A stretch of DNA of 64,000 bases from Megalobrama amblycephala (lineage: Eukaryota > Chordata > Actinopteri > Cypriniformes > Xenocyprididae). The stretch spans positions 9,041,582-9,105,581 of the forward strand of contig NC_063054.1 in assembly GCF_018812025.1 (NCBI RefSeq). Reading direction: 5' to 3'. Within the stretch, counting starts at the first letter, position 1. Each line of letters begins with the position of its first letter. Shown piece by piece: positions 50,930 through 63,586 of this stretch. A program made the translations under genes and the position numbers. Below the pieces are notes generated by a model. That model was not told where the DNA came from, made no database searches, and was given only the letters and a program-made list of their open reading frames with translations.

Positions 50930-53250
50930 TATTGTTCAAAAGTTTGGGTTCAGTACTTTTATACTTTTAATATCTTTATTCATTTAATTTAATTGATAGA
51001 AATTGTCAGCAAAGACGTTTATAATGTTCCTAAAATGTGTATTTCAAATAAATGCTGTTCTTACGAACTTTCTATTCATCAAAATATCCTGATTAAAAAA
51101 GTAGGGCTGCGACAATAAATCAATGCATCGTGAATCGAGAAATTATTCTGGATCAATTTTGAGTTGTTTTTAACAGCAGATGAATGAATGAATGAGGCAT
51201 TTATATAGCACTTTCATTTGTACTACTGTGGCACTGCATGCTTTAGAAACAGATGTACTCTGCTTGCTTCCAGTTTCTTACACTAACCACTTGAACCTTC
51301 TATAAAATAATCATTCATAAAGCTCGAAAAGGTTGAAGTGAATTACAAGGGGGTTTGCAGCAGGCTATTTACTTTAATTTTGCATCATAAAAGCATTCTG
51401 AGGTGCAAGTACATTCTCTCAGACTCGGCCGAATGCACGAGCGCTCTTCTTCGTGAGCATTTGAGTGTTCAGTTAAAAGCTAGCCTAGAGGACCTTCTGC
51501 TGATAAAAACTAAGTTCAGAATCGATTCGAGAGAGAACCGCTGTGCATTCATAAAATCTCAGAATCAATCCACGAATCGAGATGAATATTATTATTGTAT
51601 TTTTATTCCACAAAAATATAAAGCAGCACAACAGTTTTCAACAGTGAAAATAGTAAATGTTTCTTGAGCAGCAAATCAGCATATTAGAATGATTTCTGAA
51701 GGATCATGTGACACTGAAGACTGGAGTATTGATGCAGTTACACACACACTCAAACACAAAATTACATCACATCATTTTTTAAAAATACCCACAAGGCATT
51801 TAGAAAATTTATTATACAGATCGCCAGACAGCCCATAGTTTTGGTTGTCTGACAATTATTAATGTTTACAGGATGTTTCTGTCTTGTATCCCCCTCTAGA
51901 CAGACATCCGACAACATGTTTACACATTGTGAACTCGAAAAGCATCAGACAAAAGCATTTCCACACGATTAAGAGTTGAGGAATGTTGTTGTGTATAATT
52001 GAGGGTCATCAAGGTGCCTGTTTCTCGCCGTCTTTCTTTGTTTTCCATGGATGCCACTCCTTGATCTTTATGGGCACGCACCCGAAAGCCCAGCAGGCGC
52101 TGGGACACGCGGCCCATGTTTTGATGTGGTTGGGACATAGACAGTTTGCAAGAGCTCCTGAATACCGGAGATGTTTTCCCTAGCCATTTGACTCGGTGCT
52201 CTGTCGCATTCTCTCAGCAGTTGTTTGCATCCCAATCATCCCGTGCAACCAGGAATTCAAACCTGAGGTGCTTTTAAAAATTCTTTCCCTTCGCAATGCT
52301 CCAAACTAATTTGAGTGCATCCAGCAAGCAAATCCACTGTAAATGGAATAGTTGTAAAACCCAACTATTTTTCAGTTTGAAATTTGAGGCTAGCAGACAT
52401 ATAATATATATATAATTATAGTCAAGGATACTAACTTTAAAATGTTTGCTTTATAGCCCTTTAAATGTTTTTTTTTTTTTTTTTTTAAAGCTTAGTGATT
52501 ATATTTCTGTGTCTGATGAATCTAACATTAGGTTCATATTAGAGATATTGAGCCCATCAAAAAAATCAAGAGACCTAGAACTACTGGCCATCTTGGAGAC
52601 GTTCAGAAGCAGTTTATTGCTCCTATTCTTATATAAACATTTATGGTATTGTACAAGCATAGCAGTGAGTTACGGTTGTGAGTAAAAAGCATAATGAACA
52701 CATGCAACCATTTAAAATCTGTAAATATGTTTTTAAAAGAAGTCTCTTGTGCTCACCAAGTCTGCATTTATTTGATAAAAAATAAAAGAAATACTAATAT
52801 TGTGAAATATTATTACAATTTTAAATAACTGTGTTCTATTTTAATACATTTTCCTGTATTCCTGTGATGATAAAGCTGAATTTTCAGCATCATTACTCCA
52901 GTCTTCAATGTCACATGACACATTTTTTTTTTTTCAGGATTCACAAATGAAATGTAGAATTTATTAATTATTACATAATTAAATAATTTAAATAACACTG
53001 TGCATTGTGGGAGGTTGTGAGGGCCTGGTTGAGAATACTTTTTTCCCCAAATTAAATGTTCTTGAATCTTCTTTAAGAGTATTAGGAGGCAATACTGCTT
53101 TGTGAATCAAATGCATCCATATACACGTGTTACCAATAAAGGCTTCTTTGTCACGAGGGAAAGAGGGACAGGAAGAGAAAGTGAGTGAGCGAGTGAGTGA
53201 GTGAATAAATGAGAGAGACAATGCAAGAAACAGCAGTGAAAACACTGCCT
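50930..53250. repeat. Intergenic repeat fragments
   Basis: Pieces of the CTACCGTTCAAAAG family (50930-51110, 51655-51745, 52716-52950), a hAT-like start TAGGGCTGCGACAATAAATC at about 51103, and a poly(T) run near 52469-52487. No gene seen. Confidence 0.5.
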
Positions 53251-53430
53251 GCGAGCCATTAATAATGAGAAACACAAACAGTAGATGATATAACTGTAAT
53301 ACAGAGTTACATCCCCCCTGCGCAGAGGGCAGATGAACAAACAGGAGGTGTCACAGGAACATCCCGAAGATTTATGACTCTGAATTCCCCACGTCTCTAT
53401 CCTCAGATCTGCTCTGTCCTCATACACACA

Positions 53431-53431
53431 T

Positions 53432-53467
<36 letters not shown>
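53431..53467. repeat. (CA)n microsatellite
   Basis: About 16 CA units after TGCG. Confidence 0.9.
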
Positions 53468-53472
<5 letters not shown>

Positions 53473-54527
53473 CTTCACTATATTATTAGAGACATTGCAT
53501 AGACTTCCATTGATTTTATATCAGGTTAATGATATCTTGTATCACCTAACCCAAGTCTTACCTCCTAAACCAACCCATCACAAAAATATGTGCAAAACAC
53601 TATTTAAATAAAAACATGTTCTGGCTGATTTATATATTTATATATTATTTTAACAGGTAAAGACCAGTAAAATGTCCTCACTAGTCGGTTCAAGATATTG
53701 GGCCAAAATGCCCTGTAACGTTATGTGTTTTTGTCTCACATTTATATGGTATAGCTGAGCAATATCACACGAGTAACAAGGGCTGATACCGATTTTATAC
53801 AACAGTTCAACAAATAAGAAGTTAATATTGTGTTATATTTTAGACACAACATTGTATGTTTTTGTTACCTATAAAGCCATAGCAGAACTGTTATGCATCT
53901 CCGATCAACACACCAGGGTTTCTGAGTGAATTCGCATTTTGAATGAATCGGTTGTACCAATGATTTAACGGCCCATTCATAAAGAGAGCCATTTACTTCA
54001 TTCCTGAATGAATCAGCCGTTTGAACGAATCGAATGAATGAATGACTCAATGACTTCCTCATTTAGACATTTATCGCCACCTAATGGAAGTTTCAGTTTC
54101 TTATTTAGAGTATCATTTCATTAAAAAAAAATCATATTTCCATATTAATTAAAAATTAAAGGTATGCCTCACTCTAATGGCCGCTGTAAGCTAAAAAGTT
54201 TGTGTAACAAATTATGTTGAATCAAATATATTTTCTTTCTAAAGCCACTTTTTGTAATGTCTATTTGAAATTTTTCTAATTTTCTCGCTTTAAATTGTCT
54301 TTTGAATGTAATTGCCCAGCCAAATTTGATGTATGATTATTACAGTAATTAATCGCCACATTGTGTAATGAATTAGATAATAAAATGAATCGCTTCACAG
54401 CCCTAACTTATTAATTACTATAGCTAATGGTTACTTCATTAAAATCCATCTAGATTTATTACTAATTCAAATTAATACTGGAATGAAAGATAACAGTATA
54501 CTGTGATTTTTTTTTATAAACAAAGCA

Positions 54528-54533
54528 TTTATT
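54528..54533 (-). promoter_or_regulatory. itpa: itpa polyadenylation signal
   Basis: Minus-strand AATAAA about 125 bp beyond the itpa stop codon, giving a short 3' UTR ending near 54510. Confidence 0.6.
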
Positions 54534-54655
54534 TAAAATACGAAGAGGATGGAGTACATTTTAAACCGTTTAAGACCAGCACATCAGTGCATTCGTTTGA
54601 GCCAGAGCCAAACTGAGCTCTGATTGGCTGATTCTGCTTGGAGAGAGAACAGAAC

Positions 54656-57600
54656 TCAGTCTTGGTGTTTTGTGCGCTTGGTCTCCGGTGCATCGTTAAG
54701 CTGGGAGAAGTGTTCCGACAAGGCTGCCAGGGCGCGGTACCGATGGGAGATGCTGTTCTTCACTTCTTTAGGGAGCTCAGCATAACTGCCCACAGAAACA
54801 CAAAACAGAGGAAAGAGAAAAACAAAAGAAGGTTTTAGTGGTTCTAATAATTTAATCTGAAAATTTAACAGCATTCGATTTGAGCTATTGTTGCCATAAA
54901 TTTAGCCTTATGTTTCCTTATCACTGATTTAAGTTAATGTTTCATTCTTTAAAGATGAATACAGCAATTTTTGCATTCTTGCACTGCGATCACATGAACT
55001 GTAGGAAAAACTATTATTAATATTTATACATATTGTTAATCAAAACACATTGGATTTAATCTGAACAATACTGTCATCTAGTGGTGAACCTGAAAAACAC
55101 CATTTAAAACTCAAATTATCCTCACGTTTTTTCATAACCATCAGGCTGGAAACAAGGATCCCATCCAAAATCCCTTGGACCCCTGGGCTCAACAATACGG
55201 CCCTGAAAAATATTATTAGAAATATCTGATGGATGAATTATTGGGTTAACACAGCATAACGCATTCATACACACTACCTTTCAAAAGTTCGGAGTCAGTA
55301 TTTTTTTTGTCACTTGCTGTGTAAACACACAGACACACACACACACACACAAATCATGGGCATGATTCGAAAGGGCATATATATTCAAATATATATTTCA
55401 CATAAGAATTGAAAAATTGCATTTTTCATTACAATAAATGTAAAATTTCACTTTTTGAAACTTTTTTCACTTCAGCAATAATCTGCCAAGTGTCGTCTTT
55501 TAAAGGCTCCAAAATGCTTCAAATCATTCAAGATTGATGACAGTTTAAGTTGGAAATTTCATTTTCAGGTCCATGCTGAAGTGAATAAATGGATTATAAC
55601 TACTGCATAAATATAATTTAGAAGCATAAAATAAAAAAATAAAATATTAAATAAAAAACATTATCGAATGAAAATATAGTACAATCATTTCATTGAAATA
55701 CAAAAAAAAAAATTCTGTCATTTTTGACCGATGCACGAACAGTACCAGAGGGTTAAAACCTCTTGCCGACCCCCAAATTTCGGATGGTAGAGTACATTAT
55801 AAAACTGTGGTGCTTATGGTGCTCATCTGTCAATGGATTTGGTTTATTTACTGATAGTGATATTGGAGACAGAAAATGATGTGGAAAAGAGAGAGGAAAA
55901 CAAGAGCCTTAAAGGGTTAGTTCACTCAAAAATGAAAATAACGTAATTTATTACTCACCCTCAATCAGCGGTTCGGAGTGCCAAAGTCACGTGATTTCAG
56001 CGGTTTGACACGCGATCCGAATCACAAAAGATTCATAACATTACAAAGCTTCCTGAAGCAGTGTTTTGAAATCGGCCATCACTAAATAAGTCGTTATTTT
56101 GTTTTGGCGCACCAAAAATATTCATATATTTATGATATATTACAAATATTTATAATATTATTATTGAACCATTGTACTCACATGAACTGATTTAAATATG
56201 TTTTTAGTACATTAATGGATCTTGAGAGAGGAAATGTCATTGCTGGCTATGAAGGCCTCACTGAGACATCGGATTTCAACAAAAATATCTTAATTTGTGT
56301 TCAGAAGATGAACGAAGGTCTTACGGGTGTGGAACGGCATGAGGGTAAGTAATAAATGACATTATTTTCATTTTTGGGTGAACTAACCCTTTAAACTTGC
56401 ACCAAACCTCAATGTAAAACCAGTATATAAACATGCTCACCTCGGTTATTCCTCTGAACAGCTGAACTGGCTCCTCTTTTCCAGCACAGAAAGCAAACGT
56501 ACACAGAGCCCAGGCTGATTTATCTTCAAAACCTGCCAGCAGTTTGTACAATCCTGCAAACATATAAAAGGAAACAGCTTAATAAATTACATAAATTCAA
56601 TAGATGTAGCCCAAATCATTGTCAAATTGTCTTACCTTCAGGCTTCAGTTTATCCAAGAACCACTTTCTGTCAAGAGAAGAAAAATATTTACTGTACTGT
56701 GCAACAGACCTACACCATATATACCATTTTATATTTACAGCATATAAAGGAACTAGAGGCAGACTCACATATAAGGTCCAGGTAGTCCTCCTAGTGCCCT
56801 GAAGCACAGACAGGTGTCCTCCACCAGCACTGGCCCATCCACCTTCACAGAAAACACAAAAATCATGTGTGAGCCGAGGCATCGAACCAGTGAAAGCCAG
56901 TGACAAAAGTGTAAAATTTACAAACCTGCCTTGCTGCTTCTTGACACTTCTGGATAGAAATCTCATCTGGTTCTCCCTGATATTCAGGCACTGTAAGCCA
57001 CAATCGCATTATAAATACAGCAACAGCATGCTTGATAAGTCAATAAAGCATTAGAATAATAACAAATACTTACAGTCAATCTTCTTAGAGATCAGTTTGT
57101 AGGGAAATTTGTCACCAAGGATCTGAACTACCTGTTTGAACAGGGAACTATTACAGTAGATTCAATAGGTAAAATCATTTTAATTACAAAAACATGATAT
57201 TATACCGTGTTTGATGCAGTTTTTCGGTTTTAATACTAACCCCTACTGAGTAACAATGTAATTTAGGCTGAATTTTGACCCATTTTGGTATATTTCTACA
57301 TAATGATGACATTTATTTTACTGTTTATTTCTAGAAATTTTCAAGATGATTTTTAATCTTCATTTTTGCTAATCTCCCTGAAAATGATAATAAAATAAAG
57401 CATTTATTAATGCTTTAATGACTTGCTATAATGTTGACCATGATTTAAACCAATAAACAAGAAATAAAAACTTATTTTTAAACATTCCAGGCCGATTTTT
57501 GTAGCCTATTTGTGCGAATAGCTCGAATGTGTGGAGTTGGTTAACTTGAATCTAAAAAAAAATCATATAAACAATAAAATAAACTAACTAACAATGCGGT

Positions 57601-57849
57601 TTTTTTTAACAGGACTGGATAGCATTTCACTATTGAAGCTGCCATAACATATCTTGCAGTGCTTCGTTGCATGTGAGGAGAGACATTCATGCACTGCAAG
57701 ACACTTATTCACATTCTGTTTTACATTGTACTTATATTAGATAGTTTGTGGCTGGCTCACTATTTTAAAACAAGCCACACTCTCACCTCTTCCAATTTTT
57801 TCGCGTTCCCGGTAACGAATACCAGAGCTCTGCCGGTAGGTACTGCCAT
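54656..57849 (-). CDS. itpa: Inosine triphosphate pyrophosphatase
   Basis: Eight exons in transcript order: 57787-57849, 57074-57131, 56926-56990, 56769-56842, 56636-56667, 56441-56553, 55126-55202 and 54656-54785. All have GT-AG borders and agreeing phases, giving 203 residues (human 194). The protein starts [21 protein letters not shown], holding the nucleotide-binding TGNAKKLE motif of the Ham1/ITPA family. It continues with [45 protein letters not shown] and SHRYRAL, all as in vertebrate ITPA. A basic extension (ETKRTKHQD) follows the usual end. The cytosolic dimer hydrolyses ITP, dITP and XTP to monophosphates and pyrophosphate, keeping them out of nucleic acids. No damage seen. Confidence 0.97.
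55913..56390. mobile_element. TTAA-family MITE in itpa intron
   Basis: AGGGTTAGTTCACTC after TTAA (55909-55912) to GGGTGAACTAACCCT before TTAA (56391-56394). It ends 50 bp from the donor of itpa exon 56441-56553. Confidence 0.85.
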
Positions 57850-58210
57850 GCTTCAGCCTTTTTCCGCCATACAGCAACTCACTGTCGGAATGGTAAAAAT
57901 ATTGGACCTCTGTCAACTTCCACCAATCAGTGAACGCCTACGCCACACTCTAGACACGCCCCATCGCACACTGACCAATCGCTGCTTGCTCTATATCGTC
58001 CTTCTGTAAAATCACTCCGGGTGGAAAGTGGAAAACATGTGAGAGAGAGTCATCACATGTCAACGACTGCAGTATAGAAATACTTTCATCAGTATTATTT
58101 ACCCATTAAATATCTTAGTAAAGTTTATCAGCCTGCAAAAAGTTATAATTCATCAGTTAAATCTGAAAAGAGCTTAATTGAGCGGGGGTTTGAGGAACCG
58201 ATCCATAAGC
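57850..58210. promoter_or_regulatory. Shared divergent promoter of itpa and eef1aknmt
   Basis: The two start codons face away from each other with about 360 bp between them. The region includes the itpa 5' UTR side with TTTCCGCC near 57860 and CGCACCG-type sequence, and no clear TATA box. A bidirectional housekeeping promoter is inferred from the layout. Confidence 0.6.
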
Positions 58211-61200
58211 ATGAGCTTATTGCCTCGCACCGCTGAGGAGTTCAGTTCAGCGGACTACTGGGAGCGCTTTTTCCGCAAGAGAGGAGAAAAGGCTTTCGAG
58301 TGGTACGGAGACTACAACTCGCTCTGCGGTGTGCTGCATAAATACATTAAACCTCGTGATAAGGTAACTATGATTTCAATAACTCTTATGCTCTCGTGTC
58401 AAGTTGACAAAGACAAACTCAAACTCATTTGATGTCATATGAAATATACAATATAATACCGTTCAAATGGTAATTTGGGGTCAGTAAGATATGTAACCTT
58501 TTAAAAGAAATTAATACTTTTGCTCAGTAAGGATGCATTAATGTGATCAAAAGTCTCAGTGATATTACAAAAGATTTAGTATCTATTTAACGTGATATCT
58601 ATTCAAATAAATGCTGTTCTTTTGAACTTTATGTTCATCAAAGAATCCTGAAAAAAAAAAAAAAAATGTATCACTGTTTCCACAAACATATTAAGCAGCA
58701 TGACTGTTTTTAACATAAATCATAATAAGAAATGATTCCAGAGCAGCAAATCAGCATATTAGAATGATTATAAGCTATAACAGGCTTTAAAATAATAAAC
58801 ATAGAAACAGAAAACATTTGGTAAGCAGGCTTCAAGCTTACAAATTATGTAAAAGTGCTATAAAAGTATTATAAAAGTGGTTCTTAAAAGTTTCATGATA
58901 GCTTTATGTGATGTACAGACCAAAGTTTAAAGGGTTAGTTCATTAAAAAATGAAATTTCTGTCATTAATTACTCACCCTCATATTGTTCCAAACCCCCAA
59001 ACCTTCGTTCATCTTCGGGGCAAAGTGGCAAAGTGTGGTTTTTGGATGATAACAGCATAAATCCTTATCATTTTTAGTGCAAATACATTAAAGTAACTTG
59101 ACATTATCATAGAAGACCAGCAATATTAATTTTCATTTTGATTACATAATAATGGCAATATATGTCAAAGTCAGATATGCCCCTTTGCCAGCTGTGATGC
59201 CTGGTTACTAGTTTAAACTTGGCCCAGGTTTGTAAAAGATTTTTGGGTTGGCACACCTTAAAGGGATAGTTCACCCAAAAATGAAATTCTGTCATAATTT
59301 ACTCACCCTCAGGTTGTTCCAAACCCTAAAAAATGTCTGTAAAAGTTTGTAACCAGGCCGCTTTGGGGCACCATTGACTTCCATAGTAGGAAAAAAAATT
59401 ACTATGGAAGTCAATGTTGCCCCAAAACTGTTCAGTTTCTGACATTCTTTAAAATATCTTCCTTGGTGTTCAACAGAACAAAAAAAAATGTATACAGGTT
59501 TGGAAGAACCATTAATACCATTAAAGTTTTGCATGCCATTAATAATGAGAAACACAAACAGTAGATGATATAACTGTAATACAGAGGGTGAATAAATGAA
59601 AACAGAATTTTCATTTTTGGGTGAACTATCCCTTTAATAGCTTCAACAATTGCTTGCCAATTAAGTTTAGAATACAATGAACCAATTAGAACCCAGTTTA
59701 GGTCAGATAGCTGCTAATGGTGGATATTTTGATGAATTGAAAATTAAAATTTTTTCTATGTATAAACTGTTTATATAATTAAATATGTTTTCGTAGTTTG
59801 TGTTGTCCGTTATCGGTGCAAAATTATCACAAATTAAAAAGGATTCATGCCAGTATTGTCCAAAACCCCACTTTTCTAGGGTGTTTCCAAACTTTTGGAG
59901 GGCAGTGTATATTTTTGATTAAAACCGAGAGGTTTCTGATCTCCCTAAAGACAGCAATGTCATAACCAATTTCAAGGCCCAGAAAGGTACTAAAGACATT
60001 GTTAAAATAGTCAACGTGACTACAGTGGTTCAACCTTAATGTTATGAAGTGACGAGAATACTTTTTGTGCGCAAAAAGAAAACAAAAATAACTACTTTAT
60101 TCAATCATTTCTTCTCGTCATTCTCCTACCCTGTTCACGTAGTAAACACAGTGTAGCACTTCCATGTTCTACTTCAGAATGCCGGCTCGTTATTGGCCGA
60201 CGCTGTTCACATGAGCACCACAACACATGCGTGTGATGCTGACGCAGGAGCCGGCCAATAATGAGCCGCCGTACTGACGTTGAACTCGGAAGCGCCGCAC
60301 TGTGTTTACTATAGGAACAGGGTAGGAGAATGACATTGAAGAGAAGAAATTATTAATTTGTGTTCTGAACATAAACAAAGGTCATACGGGTTTGGAATGA
60401 CATGAGGGTGAGTAATTAATGACAGAAATTAAATTTTTGTGTGAACTAACCCTTTAAGTCAGTTAAAACTGGAATAACTGATTCATTGTAAAGGTCTGGC
60501 TCTAAAGAATGATTCTCTACTTCTTTCACACTTTCAAACATGCTAAGAAAAGCTGTGTCACAGATATCAATATGTTTGGTAAATAATGACTGAACTTTTT
60601 ACCTAAATAAAAAAGCAGTGCAGTTTTTATGATCCCACTTTATGAAATAATACACAGTAAAATCTTCAGAGTTAAATCAACTCTGCTCAGAGTACATATG
60701 GCCCCTCTCTAAATAGTGTTAAAATAACACCAAAGCAGAGTTAAAGTTAATGAGATAATTAAGCGATTAATTAAGTGATGATTGTGCATTAGTGATGAAC
60801 ACCTGCTGTTAACAAGCAGAATCACTGAAGAAAAGAGAAACTCAAAACTTCAGTCACAGCCTTATTAATTGCTTAATTATCTCATTAACTTTAACTCTGC
60901 TTTAGTGTTACATTAACACTATTTAGAGAGGGACCATATGTACTCTGAGCAGAGTTGATTTTACTCTGTAATAATAATCAACAACATCTTGTAGGTTGTA
61001 CAAGTGTTATGTAAACTTCTAAGTAGAATTGTAACTGTTGTTCTGCAGGTGTTGGTGGTGGGCTGTGGGAACTCTGAACTGAGCGAACAGCTCTATGATG
61101 TTGGCTACCATCAGCTAACCAACATTGACATCAGCGAGACGGTGGTGTCTCACATGAACCAGCGGAACGCAGAGCGCCGTCCTGACCTGACCTTCCAGCA

Positions 61201-61790
61201 GGTGGATGCCACCCAGACAGGCTTTGAGAGCGGGAGCTTTCAGGCGGCCCTGGATAAGGGCACGCTTGATGCCATGGCTTCAGAAGAGGACGGTGCTCTT
61301 GCAGGCAGGATGCTTGCAGAAGTTGGCAGAGTTTTGAGTGTTGGGGGCCGATATGTGTGCGTGACATTAGCCCAGGAGCATGTCATAAAGCTGGCCGTGG
61401 AACATTTCGCCCAGGGCTGGGCTGTACGAATTCACTGTCTAAGTGGACAGCAGAACGAAGTGTCTGATTCCTCTTTCGCCCTTCCTGTTTTTGTTCTGGT
61501 CTGCACCAAATTCCGCCAAGCGCCTCCGTTTTCAGTGCTTGAGCTCTGTCAGGGAGAGGATGGCGCTCCGGTTAGACTCGTATCAGTACCGGAGCTGTTG
61601 TCTGCTGTGAAGGAGAGGCAGGCCTACAATCTAATGCTGCATAAGCTCAGAGGTGGAACAGATGCTAGCAGCACACCGTCCCTCACACTGTGCCATGCAG
61701 CCACTGGCCGGCCGCGATACACTCTGACAGTACAGGACAGTCTGCCTTCTGCCAAGCTGCCACGGAGTAACTACTTTGCCATCTTTATTG
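58211..61790 (+). CDS. eef1aknmt: eEF1A lysine and N-terminal methyltransferase, N-terminal exons only
   Basis: Two coding exons: 58211-58363 (51 codons) and 61049-61790 (247 codons plus one base, donor at 61791). The start ATG gives [17 protein letters not shown], matching the METTL13 N-terminus. Then come [19 protein letters not shown], the SAM-binding motif [33 protein letters not shown] and [18 protein letters not shown]. This is the first of two methyltransferase domains; in human METTL13 it methylates eEF1A Lys55, and the C-terminal domain, which is outside the window, methylates the eEF1A N-terminus. The exon ends after NYFAIFI, where the human protein continues. The following 2.2 kb is intron. 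Confidence 0.95.
58931..60453. mobile_element. TTAA-family MITE in eef1aknmt intron 1
   Basis: AGGGTTAGTTCATTA after TTAA (58927-58930) to GTGTGAACTAACCCT before TTAA (60454-60457). It contains a second, nested TTAA copy at 59262-59633. Confidence 0.75.
59262..59633. mobile_element. Nested TTAA-family MITE
   Basis: AGGGATAGTTCACCC to GGGTGAACTATCCCT, flanked by TTAA at 59258-59261 and 59634-59637. Its right arm has a foreign 52-bp block (59535-59586). Confidence 0.8.
60653..60968. mobile_element. Palindromic TA-flanked MITE (Tc1/mariner type)
   Basis: Inverted repeats of about 120 bp start CACAGTAAAATC and end GATTTTACTCTG, flanked by TA (60651-60652 and 60969-60970). The whole element is nearly one hairpin. 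It ends 80 bp before the acceptor of eef1aknmt exon 2. Confidence 0.75.
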
Positions 61791-62176
61791 GTGAGCATTT
61801 GATTCTTTTTTTTTTTTTTGCCTTTTTATTGTGATGATGATCACTGTCATAGGCCAAGTGTAACTACTTGTTTTACAGCGTGCAACAGTTGAGTTCTGGA
61901 AGTAAAAATCCCATATTAATATTATTTGAATTGTTTTTTTTAATTAGAACTGGTTTGATGAAAACTTAAACTGTTAAAGACAGACCTACTGTGAGCTACA
62001 ATTGTGTTTAACAGCAGAGTTTATAGTGGACAAACTACATTGCCCATGGTTCTGCAAGGAAATCTCCATGAATCAGAGAATCAAAACAAGCAAATCACAT
62101 CAAAAAACTCTTGTGCCTGCTCACTCTTATTAAGCACTGTGAAGGACATAGTCAGTTTCCCTATCAAATTTCTTAA

Positions 62177-63586
62177 AGGGGACCTATTATGCCCTTTTTT
62201 TTCAAGATGTAATTTAAGTCTCAGGGGACCCCAAAATGTGTCAGCTCAAAATACCCCACAGATCATTATTATATCATGTTGTAAATGCCCATTTTTGAGT
62301 GCATGCAAAAATGCAGTTTTCGTGCATGTATCTTTAAATGCAAATGAGCTGCTGCTCCCCACCCCGCTTTCCAGGAAAGCACTTCCTTCAACAGCTCCTA
62401 CATGCATCGGATACTCTGCTAAATTCTAACAAGACAAGATCTGGATGGTTTTGATTATCATCTATATCACAATCACACTCACAGTCATTGCAGACTTCTT
62501 CATCATGGAAGTGATCAAAAACGTTTTAAAGCTATATCAGTTTAAACTTGTAATTTATCGTTATCTGAAGCACACGCCCAGAAAGCTGGCTGTCAGACGG
62601 CACGTCCCGTGAGTATTAAACTAACTTCTCTTTCACGTTTTAAGTCTCGTTTTCACCAAAATTACCTGGAACAATTTGTCCCAGGAACTTTCCCCCCCCA
62701 TGCTTGTTGCTGTCTGCATTTCTATTGCGGTCTAAAGTACCGTGAAGATTAGTCCGGTGACATAGGACTGTGTCCGACTTTCCAGTTCCCACTGTATTTT
62801 GTTCTCCTTAATAAAGCCTGAACCTCGTTGCTGGTCCATCAGTCATATTTTTTAAACTCCATTGTTGATTCGAATAGCAAAAAACTCTTATTGCACGCAC
62901 CACAACAAACTTTTAAATATGGTGGATGAAATAAAATGCTCCTTGAGTCAACCAATCAGCATGTTCAGTGCCCAAGTCCCACCCCCGAAAGTTCCTGAAC
63001 TTTGAAAAAGTACTACCTCGTGAGCAGGGACTTTCTTAGGGGGTAATTTTTACCCGGAACTTTATTTAGACCCTGGTTCCTAGGTTGAAACACACTGAGT
63101 ACCACCCCAAAATCCCTAGTTCCTGGGGAAAGTTCCTGCGGTGGAAACGGGGCTACATTGTGTTTAAACTGTCAAATGCACACAATGTTATGTCAAAAAC
63201 AAAAAAGGTTTTGTCTGTGAACATAAACAGCAGGGACAGAAATCGCATGTGTATATTAGATATGTTGCGCATTCCCTTCAAAAATTAAATGAATCCACTG
63301 CGTCTTCAGCGACTTAGATGCCAGGAGTAAATGAAGACTGTAATGTTCACATCCAACAACAAAACACCTCAAGACATACCAGACATTCTTGTCGCTACAG
63401 CTGCTTTGGCATCGAGACAATGGTGGACAGTGTACAACTCGCTCAGGGTGGAAACTATGCTAATACGGCAGAGTCCGTCAGCAGTCATGGGCGGGGCCTG
63501 TACAATGTGACATCACATTATACAAAAAAAATAGCTTGTTCTATAAGACTTTTGAGTTTTTTTGAATTTTGCATAATATGTCCCCT
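62177..63586. mobile_element. TTAA-flanked element in eef1aknmt intron 2
   Basis: AGGGGACCTATTATGCCC after TTAA (62173-62176) to GCATAATATGTCCCCT before TTAA (63587-63590). It contains another repeat (about 62645-63160) with GTCCCAGGAACTTTCCCC and its inverse, GGGGAAAGTTCCTGCGG. No transposase. Confidence 0.8.

Noticed and set aside
51103..54415. One large hAT element between TAGGGCTGC and CAGCCCTA
   Set aside because: The flanking 8 bases differ, so the two ends probably belong to different insertions.
61004..61048. Start of eef1aknmt at an ATG before exon 2
   Set aside because: These bases are intron. A clear CTGCAG acceptor at 61048 joins in frame to exon 58211-58363, which carries the conserved N-terminus.
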